Positions 1 through 6,410 of a DNA stretch of 8,983 nucleotides are shown one piece after another (the first letter of the stretch is position 1; each line of letters opens with the position of its first letter). The stretch lies in contig SFEK01000080.1 in the NCBI GenBank assembly GCA_004557285.1, positions 1-8,983 on the forward strand, in the 5' to 3' direction. This DNA comes from Bacteroidales bacterium. Lineage in GTDB: Bacteria; Bacteroidota; Bacteroidia; Bacteroidales; Bacteroidaceae. The notes under the pieces are model-generated. The model was not told the DNA's origin, did not search any database, and worked only from the letters and a program-made list of their open reading frames with translations. The translations under genes and the position numbers were made by a program.

Positions 1-271
1 CATTTGAGCCTGGTGATTCATCTCAATTCTTGATATATCACAGAAGGACTCTTTTTTTGGCGGAATAAAATTTACATGTTATATTCCTTCTTGTTCTCCT
101 GTCAACTCTTGAAAGTGACATAGCTGGTTGAGAGACCGATTTTGCATTCAGAAGAGCCACCGGTCAAGATGCCATATTGTCCTTTGACCGAATGTTTGGT
201 ATTTCCATCGGTGACAACTCCTTTTTACGCTTGTCGCGATGATGCTCTCCATGCATTGTTTGTCGTTTATT
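1..271. other. Intergenic region downstream of licD1, no gene supported
   Basis: This 271-bp stretch follows the stop of the last gene of the LicD cassette and is more AT-rich than the genes beside it, especially at 1-120. Only short open frames exist on either strand. Two minus-strand frames of about 30-34 codons start near 261 and 257 and stop near 170 and 155; neither resembles a family I recognise. An ATG at 19-21 on the minus strand gives seven open codons running off the window edge, so a further gene could begin there, but I see no convincing promoter for it. A 7-bp inverted repeat lies at 161-190. There is no GC-rich hairpin followed by a T run, so I cannot place a terminator for the operon. 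Confidence 0.5.
161..190. repeat. Inverted repeat CGGTCAA/TTGACCG, 16-nt spacer
   Basis: The arms CGGTCAA (161-167) and TTGACCG (184-190) are perfectly complementary, with 16 bases between them. The pair lies about 80-110 bases past the licD1 stop. No T run follows on the minus strand, so it is not a typical intrinsic terminator. It could be a weak mRNA 3'-end hairpin, a protein-binding dyad or chance. Confidence 0.3.
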
Positions 272-1096
272 TCACTCTCCATACAAGCGGTAGGGCTTGT
301 CGAGGTCGCAATAGTGAAAGAGGTGCTGGCGTTGCCGGGCTTGGGGGGGAACGGTCATGTAGTCGCCATATTTGTTGGTGAGATAGGTGTCATAATCCTC
401 TACCCCGTAGGCCATGAAATCCTCAAAGGGATAGGGTGTGGGCCGCCCCAATATGCTTTTGTCCATGGTGCCGTGCGACCCATCGTCGTAGTCGGCCACC
501 AGGCGGCAGGCATCATAATCGTATTGCTTGAGCAGACGGCGGATCTTGCCCTGCACTCCGCCGAGCGTGTAGCACTTGCGACACAACAGCGGTACCCATG
601 AGCTGATGCCATGACCATGCTTGTAGGGGTCGCGACAGAGCAGATAAAGCACTCGCTTGTAATACTCGTAACGGGCGAAATGCCATTTCCTGACTAATGG
701 ATGCTGCGGAACGCCGTCGAGGGGGAACACATCGATATATACTCCCCCGAGATATTTCAGGTGCATGCGCTCTATCAAAGTGGTGGAAGCATCTTGTATC
801 TTGCCAAACGGCAAGGGATAGGTGTGGTCGGTCTCTGCACATACCATTTCGTAGGGCTGGGGCAACCACTCCTTGGCATGGGCCACCAACAGGTCGTAGT
901 CGCGGCGGGGCATGGCAATGTCGAGATCGTCGTCCCAAGGAATGAAGCCCTTGTGCCTCACCGCCCCAATCATCGTGCCTGCCCAAATATAATAATGCAG
1001 GCCGTGCTCACGGCAAACACCGTGAACGGCCTTCAGTATGCCCAGCACCTTGGTGTGCAGGGCGTCGATGGAATAGGTGCATGTGGCTTTGCTCAT
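272..1096 (-). CDS. LicD family phosphotransferase (LicD1)
   Basis: This 274-residue protein belongs to the LicD family, cytoplasmic nucleotidyltransferase-fold enzymes that transfer a phospho-headgroup (classically phosphocholine) from a CDP donor to a surface glycan. The signature is clear: WAGTMIGAVRHKGFIPWDDD (residues 38-57), then LDIAMPRRDYD (58-68) with the acidic cluster that binds metal. YIDVFPLDG (120-128) and NKYGDYMTVPP (241-251) near the C-terminus are also typical. Length is normal for the family, and I see no signal peptide or membrane segment. The ATG overlaps the stop of the nucleotidyltransferase gene as ATGA, so translation is probably coupled and the two proteins are likely made together. 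The acceptor glycan and the headgroup cannot be read from the sequence. The family call is firm; phosphocholine as substrate is not established. Confidence 0.92.
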   Translation of the reverse strand: MSKATCTYSIDALHTKVLGILKAVHGVCREHGLHYYIWAGTMIGAVRHKGFIPWDDDLDIAMPRRDYDLLVAHAKEWLPQPYEMVCAETDHTYPLPFGKIQDASTTLIERMHLKYLGGVYIDVFPLDGVPQHPLVRKWHFARYEYYKRVLYLLCRDPYKHGHGISSWVPLLCRKCYTLGGVQGKIRRLLKQYDYDACRLVADYDDGSHGTMDKSILGRPTPYPFEDFMAYGVEDYDTYLTNKYGDYMTVPPQARQRQHLFHYCDLDKPYRLYGE

Positions 1097-1821
1097 TGCA
1101 ATGCTTGTGGTATGATTGCTGTGGCGTGGTTGAAATCCTCTACCGTGTCGAGCTCGATGGAGAAGAGGTCGGTGGTATCCACCACTCCAAACTTGTAGCC
1201 CTGTGGGATGAGCCGCTCAAAGGCTTTCTCGTAGAACACATTGTCAAGACCTTCGTGCTCTATCATGACCTCCAGTTCGTTGAACAATGCGGCAGAATAG
1301 TCGGCGGCAATCTTCTCGATGCCCACCGATTCGCCAATGGCCTGCTCAATGCTGCACACCTTGCTCAGCTCGACCACGTTGTTGTCGGCATCTACAATCA
1401 CCTTGATTTCTTCCTCGCCCAGCTCATGACGGTTGAGGGCCAATGCCGTGCCGTCGGCAGCTGCCATGCGGGCAACGATATCCCCGTCGAACAGGATGTC
1501 GCTGTCTAACAGCATGAAGTCTTTGCCTGCGATATGGGGCTTGGCCAGCCACAGCGAATAGATGTTGTTGGTGGTGGCATAGTCGGCATTGTCAACAAAC
1601 TCGATGTCGAGCTCGGGATAATTGCCTGTGAGAAACAGCCGGATCATTCCGCCACGGTAGCCCGTCACCACCACCAGGCGCCGTATGCCGGCAGCCACAA
1701 TGGCATCGACGGTGCGTTGCAACAAACATTTGCTGCCCACACGGAGCAGGCATTTAGGACGGTCGTCGGTGAGCGGACGTAGGCGTGAGGCCATGCCGGC
1801 GGCAAGTATTACGGCTATCAT
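1093..1821 (-). CDS. LicC-like sugar-phosphate/phospho-headgroup nucleotidyltransferase
   Basis: This 242-residue protein is a single-domain nucleotidyltransferase of the LicC (CTP:phosphocholine cytidylyltransferase) type. It would activate a phosphorylated small molecule as an NDP derivative, the donor for LicD enzymes. The nucleotide-binding signature is at the extreme N-terminus (ILAAGMASRLRPLTDDRPK, residues 5-23). NNIYSL (85-90) is typical of the LicC branch, DSD (106-108) is the likely metal site, and LDTVEDF (224-230) closes the fold. It overlaps the aminotransferase stop upstream and the licD1 start downstream, each by ATGA, so it is the centre of a tightly coupled three-gene unit. 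Related enzymes use phosphocholine (LicC) or 2-aminoethylphosphonate (PntC), and the sequence alone does not decide between them. The upstream PLP enzyme suggests an amine-bearing substrate. Confidence 0.88.
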   Translation of the reverse strand: MIAVILAAGMASRLRPLTDDRPKCLLRVGSKCLLQRTVDAIVAAGIRRLVVVTGYRGGMIRLFLTGNYPELDIEFVDNADYATTNNIYSLWLAKPHIAGKDFMLLDSDILFDGDIVARMAAADGTALALNRHELGEEEIKVIVDADNNVVELSKVCSIEQAIGESVGIEKIAADYSAALFNELEVMIEHEGLDNVFYEKAFERLIPQGYKFGVVDTTDLFSIELDTVEDFNHATAIIPQALQ

Positions 1822-2873
1822 TGTCGTGCGATTTTCAATATGACATCCGCCACCTTGCGGTTTTGTTCTTTTCTGCCCAACGTGATGCGCATGTGCGAAT
1901 TGATGTCGGGCTCGTTCATGAACTTCACCTTGTAGCTCTCGCCGGCAAAGGCTGCCTGCAGCGCTTCCTTGAGTGGCAAGGGGTATTTGATGAGGATAAA
2001 GTTGGCCATCGACTTATAGACCTTGAATCCAGGCAGCGTGCCTATCTCGTTGGTGTACATATCGCGGGCCTCGTCCATCACCTTGGCAATCTGGCGGTAA
2101 TGGTCTTCCGACTGCAATGCGGCGATGCCCACCTCTTCAGACAGGCGGTCGTAGCCCAGGTATTTGTTGGCATATTTGGCAAAACGCTCCATCAGTTGGC
2201 CCTTGCCGATAAACCCGAAGCCCAGGCGCAGGCCAGGCAGTCCGTAGAATTTGGAGAGCGTGCGGCAAATGATGACATTGGGATATTTCTCTACAAGAGC
2301 CTTGACATAAGAGGTGTCGGCAGTGACAAACGAGGCATAGGCCTCATCCACCAGCACGATGGTGTCTTGAGGCACCATGTTGACCAATGTTTCCAGTTCG
2401 GCAGGAGTCAGTCCGTTTCCCGTAGGGTTGTTGGGCGATGCCACCAACAGGATTTTGGGGTGTTCGTTGTCTATCATCTGTTTCAGGCCATCCATGTCGT
2501 AGGCAAACGAATCTTCTGTTTCGTAAACGGGATATTGCAGTGTGCGCCCTTCCACCTCGTCGGCTATTGATTTGTAGTACCACCATGAGAATTTGGGTAT
2601 CAGCATGGTTTTGTTGCCGTCGGCGGCTGTCAGGAAGAAGTGTACGGCCATTTTCAGCAAATCTTCTGCACCATAACCGAGCAGCACCTGTTTTTCATCT
2701 ATACCATACTTATCGGATAGGAAAACGGAGAAAATGCTCTTTTTCCCCTCGTCATAAATGCGTGTATAAAAACAAAGCTTGTTCAAGTCAAAGTTTCTTA
2801 TAGCATCCTTAACTTCTTGCGACGGTTCAAAGTTAAACTCGTTTCTGTCAAGATAATTTAGTTCTGTTTGCAT
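1818..2873 (-). CDS. HisC/CobD-like class I/II PLP aminotransferase or decarboxylase
   Basis: This is a fold-type I PLP enzyme of the HisC/CobD branch, 351 residues from the chosen ATG. Counting from that ATG, the visible landmarks are SPNNPTG (146-152), VDEAY (175-179, with the Asp that contacts the PLP ring nitrogen) and TLSKFYGLPGLRLGFG (205-220), where Lys208 is the expected Schiff-base lysine. An Arg near the C-terminus (MRITLGR, Arg329) would bind the substrate acid group. A TTG 33 bases upstream would add 11 residues, but it lies between the -33 and -7 boxes of a strong promoter (2893-2923), so the ATG at 2871-2873 is the better start. HisC-fold enzymes act on phosphorylated substrates: HisC transaminates imidazole-acetol phosphate and CobD decarboxylates phosphothreonine. 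With a LicC-like and LicD genes directly downstream, a role in making the amino headgroup is more likely than histidine synthesis. The exact reaction is unknown. Confidence 0.87.
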   Translation of the reverse strand: MQTELNYLDRNEFNFEPSQEVKDAIRNFDLNKLCFYTRIYDEGKKSIFSVFLSDKYGIDEKQVLLGYGAEDLLKMAVHFFLTAADGNKTMLIPKFSWWYYKSIADEVEGRTLQYPVYETEDSFAYDMDGLKQMIDNEHPKILLVASPNNPTGNGLTPAELETLVNMVPQDTIVLVDEAYASFVTADTSYVKALVEKYPNVIICRTLSKFYGLPGLRLGFGFIGKGQLMERFAKYANKYLGYDRLSEEVGIAALQSEDHYRQIAKVMDEARDMYTNEIGTLPGFKVYKSMANFILIKYPLPLKEALQAAFAGESYKVKFMNEPDINSHMRITLGRKEQNRKVADVILKIARQ

Positions 2874-2892
2874 ATAATTTTCAATTTGTTTG

Positions 2893-2923
2893 CAAAGATA
2901 GTGCAAAAGAGTGAAATGACAAA
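2893..2923 (-). promoter_or_regulatory. Bacteroidetes-type promoter P1 of the aminotransferase-licC-licD1 unit
   Basis: Read on the minus strand, the -33 box TTTG (2920-2923) is followed by a 19-base spacer and a perfect -7 box TATCTTTG (2893-2900, consensus TAnnTTTG). The ATG at 2871-2873 begins 20 bases after the -7 box, which leaves a short A-rich leader without a Shine-Dalgarno sequence, as is usual in Bacteroidetes. This promoter would let the headgroup cassette be expressed separately from the ispG operon upstream. Confidence 0.75.
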
Positions 2924-2969
2924 GGAAAACTTGTTTTTATTTGCATTTCCGAGTGCAGCCTATCTTATT

Positions 2970-3000
2970 CAAAGATAGTGTAGATGAGTGAAATGACAAA
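2970..3000 (-). promoter_or_regulatory. Second, near-identical promoter P2 upstream of the aminotransferase
   Basis: A second copy of the promoter lies on the minus strand with -33 TTTG (2997-3000), a 19-base spacer and -7 TATCTTTG (2970-2977). It starts only a few bases after the licD2 stop (3006-3008). Its boxes are identical to those of P1 and only three spacer bases differ. If active it would give a leader of about 90 bases that includes all of P1. Confidence 0.6.
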
Positions 3001-3005
3001 GACAA

Positions 3006-3926
3006 TCAGCGGAATAATTTCTTGCAAAGCCTTTTCCATACCGAACGGCGATAGTCTCGCCTCACCTGAGGCAACAGTTCCACATAGCTCCGCCTGGTGT
3101 CGAACACCAGTTCACCATGGTAGGTAGGAGCCTTGATGGGCGTCATGTAGTTGTCGCCATACTGAGTGCGCAGAAAGCGGTCGTAGGCCTTGGGGGCAGG
3201 CACCTTGATGTCTTCAAAGTCGAGCCACACGGTTTCGTCGAACAGGTGTTTGTCGAACATGATGCTGTCGCCGCTGAATGACAGTTCGGCCACACACCGA
3301 CATTGATCCAAGGGCACGGCCCGCAGCAGGTCTTCGGCCTCACGGTAGATGGTGGTCCACCCCCGTTGCTTCACCATGCGGCGGCATTTCCATTTACGGG
3401 CCACCAAACCCAATCGTCCCGAAACTAATATGGCGGTGTTCTTGGCTTTGAGAAAGCGGAATGTCTTGGTCACCCGGCGCACCAATGCCTTGCGTGCGGC
3501 ATCGTCGTCGGGTGCGGCATCGAGCACAAAGATGTCGATGAAGATGCCCTGGTTGAAAGGTTGAAACGAGTCCGACGGCCGTATGGCTGCCGTATTGCTG
3601 TTGCGCAGTTGGGCATGTCCACGAAAATAGTCGATGTCGGTATAGGCCGACTGCATGAAATAGGGGGCTTTGAAATATTGGGGTGCCAGTTGCAGCATGC
3701 GGTCGTAGTCTTGCCGTGGCATCATCACATCCACATCGTCGTCCCAAGGGATGAATCCCTTGTGGCGCACGGCACCGAGCAGTGTTCCGCCATCCACCCA
3801 GCAGCGCAGGCCGTTGGCTTGGCAAAAGTCGATAAAGTGTGACAGCAGATCGAGTTCTGCCATCCACACTTTCTTCATGGCTGCACTCACGACATATCCG
3901 TCGCGTGTTTCTTCTTGTAGTGTCAT
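3006..3926 (-). CDS. LicD family phosphotransferase (LicD2)
   Basis: This is a second LicD-family protein, 306 residues, clearly diverged from the one at 272-1096. The core signature is present: DGGTLLGAVRHKGFIPWDDD (residues 45-64), VDVMMPRQDYD (65-75), GIFIDIFVLD (127-136) and RTQYGDNYMTP (253-263). The C-terminus is rich in Arg and Lys (289-306), which could help contact with the membrane surface or with a polyanionic acceptor; that is inference. No signal peptide or membrane helix is seen. Its ATG overlaps the ispG stop by ATGA, so it is translationally coupled to an isoprenoid-pathway gene and not to its functional partners, which begin 132 bp downstream behind their own promoter. Two LicD proteins would allow two attachment positions or two acceptors, as with paired LicD proteins in other bacteria. 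Confidence 0.92.
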   Translation of the reverse strand: MTLQEETRDGYVVSAAMKKVWMAELDLLSHFIDFCQANGLRCWVDGGTLLGAVRHKGFIPWDDDVDVMMPRQDYDRMLQLAPQYFKAPYFMQSAYTDIDYFRGHAQLRNSNTAAIRPSDSFQPFNQGIFIDIFVLDAAPDDDAARKALVRRVTKTFRFLKAKNTAILVSGRLGLVARKWKCRRMVKQRGWTTIYREAEDLLRAVPLDQCRCVAELSFSGDSIMFDKHLFDETVWLDFEDIKVPAPKAYDRFLRTQYGDNYMTPIKAPTYHGELVFDTRRSYVELLPQVRRDYRRSVWKRLCKKLFR

Positions 3927-5815
3927 TTTTCTGTGTTTTCCCCCTCGTTGATGATGTCAAGTAGTCGCTCCACGGCCTCTTCTTCGGGGATGTTCTTGGC
4001 AATGCACACTTTTTTCTTGTAGAGAGAAATCTTGCCACGGCCTGCACCCACATAGCCATAGTCGGCATCAGCCATTTCGCCCGGACCGTTGACGATACAT
4101 CCCATGATGCCAATCTTCAGTCCCTTCATGCCCTTGGTGGCCTGCTTGATGCGGGCGATGGTGGAACGCAGGTCGTACAGCGTGCGCCCACACCCCGGAC
4201 AGCTGATGTATTCGGTCTTGACGGTGCGCAGGCGGGCAGCCTGCAAGATGCCGAAGGCCGTGCAACAGATGTCTTCGGTAGATAGCGTACCATCGTTCAT
4301 CAGCCACACGCCATCGGTGAGCCCGTCGAACATCAGGGCACCCATATCGGCGGCAGCCTCCAACTGGAAGTCGCCCTTGGCCTCTTGGTCGTGGCGATAA
4401 GCCTGGCAGAACACCACGGGATTGGTCACGCCAGCCTCCATCATCTCGTGGAGCAAGGCACGCTGAATGCCCAGACGATTCTGATGGTTGCCCACACACA
4501 CCACCACGGTTTCGGGATGTGCCTTGAGGCAGGCCAGATATTCGTCGGCATTCACCCCATACTGCAACACCAGAAACTTCACGTCGGCCTCAACGGCAGC
4601 GAGCAACGGCATGGCATTATAAGGGAATATGGGATACACGTCGTGCTTGTCGGTCAGACGGCCATAGGCGTCGAAGTCAACGATATACCGCTGCCCCGGC
4701 CTGCGCTGCTGCGGCAGTTGCTGCCCCACATACACATAGTCGGGGCGCATGTCGGCATTGTCGTCACACCAGGCCAAGGCATCCTGCTCCACAGCACCGG
4801 CCATGACCGATGCGATGACCACAGGCACCTGTCCGCCGCCGATGTTCAGCACAGGGCGTGTCTGCCGGCGTTCGGGCTTCACCCAATCGAAGTCGGCACA
4901 TGCCCGGGCAGGTATCGGTGCGTGTCCACGTCTCTTGCCGATATATTCCACCAGATGTCTGGCCACGGGGATTTCGGCTTCAGGTTCCTCGCTCAACGAC
5001 ACACGGATGGTGTCGCCGATGCCATCGACAAGCAATGCGCCGATGCCCACGGCACTCTTTATTCTGCCGTCCTCGCCCTCGCCGGCCTCGGTCACGCCCA
5101 GGTGCAGAGGATAGTTCATGCCCTCGCCCTGCATCGTGGCCACCAGCAGGCGCACCGTCTGCACCATCACCACCGTGTTGCTGGCCTTGATAGAGATGAC
5201 CACGTTGTTGAAGTCTTCTCGTCTGCAGATGCGCAGAAACTCCATGCAGCTCTCCACGATTCCCTCCGGCGTGTCGCCATAGCGGCTCATGATGCGGTCG
5301 GAGAGCGACCCGTGGTTCACGCCGATGCGTATGGCGGTGCCATGCTCACGGCAGATGTTGAGAAACGGCACCAACTGTCGTTCTATCTTCTCCAGTTCAC
5401 GGGCATATTCCTCATCGGTATATTCCAGCTGTTTGAACTGCCGTGCAGGGTCAACATAGTTGCCGGGATTGATTCTCACCTTCTCGGCATAGAGGGCGGC
5501 CACGTCGGCCACATGCGGATTGAAATGCACGTCGGCCACCAGGGGTGTGGTATATCCCCTCTGCCTCAGCAGTGCATTGATGTTCTTCAGGTTCTCCGCC
5601 TCGCGCACGCCCTGTGTGGTGAGGCGCACATATTCGCCTCCTGCCTCGATGATGCGTATGGCCTGCTCCACGCTGCCCTCGGTATCGTTGGTCGAAGTGG
5701 TGGTCATCGACTGCACCCTGATGGGATGTTCGCCGCCCAGAGGAGTGTCGCCCACCTGCACGACCGAAGAGGGTCGCCTTTGGTAGCCGAACAGGTTGAT
5801 GTCGTATGTTTCCAT
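3923..5815 (-). CDS. ispG: 4-hydroxy-3-methylbut-2-enyl diphosphate synthase, long three-domain form
   Basis: IspG (GcpE) carries out the penultimate step of the MEP isoprenoid pathway: the reductive conversion of methylerythritol cyclodiphosphate to HMBPP, using a [4Fe-4S] cluster. The protein has 630 residues, far longer than the roughly 370-residue E. coli enzyme. It has an N-terminal TIM barrel (about residues 10-295; VQSMTTTSTND at 34-44, RIGVNHGSL at 163-171). An inserted middle domain (about 300-525) follows, and then the C-terminal cluster domain. The cluster ligands are visible as CPGCG (Cys539, Cys542) and MGCIVNGPGE (Cys573, with Glu580 as the expected fourth ligand). This three-domain layout is known from Bacteroidetes, Chlamydia and plants, so the length is not an anomaly. 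One base separates the purE stop from this ATG, and the stop overlaps the licD2 start, so purE, ispG and licD2 probably form one transcript. Confidence 0.97.
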   Translation of the reverse strand: METYDINLFGYQRRPSSVVQVGDTPLGGEHPIRVQSMTTTSTNDTEGSVEQAIRIIEAGGEYVRLTTQGVREAENLKNINALLRQRGYTTPLVADVHFNPHVADVAALYAEKVRINPGNYVDPARQFKQLEYTDEEYARELEKIERQLVPFLNICREHGTAIRIGVNHGSLSDRIMSRYGDTPEGIVESCMEFLRICRREDFNNVVISIKASNTVVMVQTVRLLVATMQGEGMNYPLHLGVTEAGEGEDGRIKSAVGIGALLVDGIGDTIRVSLSEEPEAEIPVARHLVEYIGKRRGHAPIPARACADFDWVKPERRQTRPVLNIGGGQVPVVIASVMAGAVEQDALAWCDDNADMRPDYVYVGQQLPQQRRPGQRYIVDFDAYGRLTDKHDVYPIFPYNAMPLLAAVEADVKFLVLQYGVNADEYLACLKAHPETVVVCVGNHQNRLGIQRALLHEMMEAGVTNPVVFCQAYRHDQEAKGDFQLEAAADMGALMFDGLTDGVWLMNDGTLSTEDICCTAFGILQAARLRTVKTEYISCPGCGRTLYDLRSTIARIKQATKGMKGLKIGIMGCIVNGPGEMADADYGYVGAGRGKISLYKKKVCIAKNIPEEEAVERLLDIINEGENTEK

Positions 5816-5816
5816 G

Positions 5817-6323
5817 TCAGTTCACTTTCCAAGTATATTTCACTTCAGCCAGTTCTTGGTTGGCCTTCTCGATTTTCTTGCCCAGTCCGGCCTTGTATTC
5901 GGCCAGTCGCTGCGCCACCTGCTCATCGGTCAGGGCTATCATTTCCATGGCCAATATGGCGGCATTCATCGCACCGTTGACGCCCACCGTGGCCACAGGA
6001 ATGCCGGGAGGCATCTGGATGATGCTCAACATGGCGTCCAGTCCGTCGAGCATACCCTTGATGGGCACGCCGATTACGGGCAGGGTGGTTGAGGCGGCTA
6101 TCACACCGGGCAGTGCGGCGGCCATTCCGGCTGCGGCGATAATCACCTTGATACCCCTTGCCTTGGCTCCTTTGGCAAAGGCTTCCACAGCATCGGGGGT
6201 GCGGTGTGCCGAAAGGGCATTCACCTCAAAAGGTATCTGCATCTCGTCCAAAAACTTACAAGCTTTCTCCATCACCGGAAGGTCGCTTGTGCTACCCATA
6301 ATAATACTTACAATTGCATCCAT
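5817..6323 (-). CDS. purE: N5-carboxyaminoimidazole ribonucleotide mutase
   Basis: PurE rearranges N5-CAIR to CAIR in purine synthesis and works as a soluble octamer. The protein has 168 residues, normal for the family. GSTSD (10-14) and SAHRTP (38-43, with the catalytic His40) are intact, as are the LPVIGVP (81-87) and IIQMPPGIPVATV (101-113) segments. The AAHLPG motif of the E. coli enzyme reads AAALPG here (68-73), so the second active-site-region histidine is alanine at 70; I believe this is common in Bacteroidetes but could not check. The start is the ATG at 6321-6323, in an AT-rich context without a Shine-Dalgarno sequence. The gene is one base upstream of ispG and 87 bp downstream of the PAP2-like gene. 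I see no consensus promoter in that gap, so it may be read through from upstream. Confidence 0.96.
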   Translation of the reverse strand: MDAIVSIIMGSTSDLPVMEKACKFLDEMQIPFEVNALSAHRTPDAVEAFAKGAKARGIKVIIAAAGMAAALPGVIAASTTLPVIGVPIKGMLDGLDAMLSIIQMPPGIPVATVGVNGAMNAAILAMEMIALTDEQVAQRLAEYKAGLGKKIEKANQELAEVKYTWKVN

Positions 6324-6410
6324 ATTTCAAAATATTATCGTTTTCATTCATTGTCTTTTCCCTGTATGCACAAGGTCGTTGACACTTATGCGGGATGTCT
6401 CCATTGCGTC

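Larger units (their letters stand above)
2893..3001. repeat. Tandem 32-bp promoter repeat with imperfect palindrome
   Basis: Positions 2893-2924 and 2970-3001 are direct repeats matching at 29 of 32 bases, offset by 77 bp. Between them, 2895-2930 and 2933-2966 form a long imperfect inverted repeat: the centre AAAAC-TT-GTTTT (2926-2937) is perfect, the outer ends AAGATA (2895-2900) and TATCTT (2961-2966) pair, and the middle pairs with gaps (for example GAAATG with CATTTC). The region therefore contains three related copies of one promoter-like unit, two facing minus and a degenerate one facing plus. I have a loose recollection of similar intergenic units in Prevotella genomes but could not verify it. 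Confidence 0.7.

Noticed and set aside
170..261. Short minus-strand frame ending in RSKDNMAS, vaguely like a segment of IS4-type transposases
   Set aside because: The resemblance covers only a few residues, and no other transposase motif or terminal inverted repeat is present.
142..381. A 79-codon plus-strand frame at the left end
   Set aside because: About 110 bases of it overlap licD1 antisense, the composition is not protein-like and no start signal or family is seen.
1785..2570. A 261-codon plus-strand frame opposite the aminotransferase
   Set aside because: The minus-strand frame has the full PLP-enzyme motif set; this one is its complement shadow.
4385..5980. A 531-codon open frame on the plus strand opposite ispG
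   Set aside because: It is antisense to a gene with intact catalytic motifs; its product is rich in His, Gln, Val and Leu, as expected from the complement of ispG codons, and shows no recognisable domain.
6324..6410. AT-rich TAATATTTTG before purE as a -7 promoter box
   Set aside because: The spacing inside the box does not fit TAnnTTTG, no -33 TTTG lies at the right distance and the leader would be about six bases.
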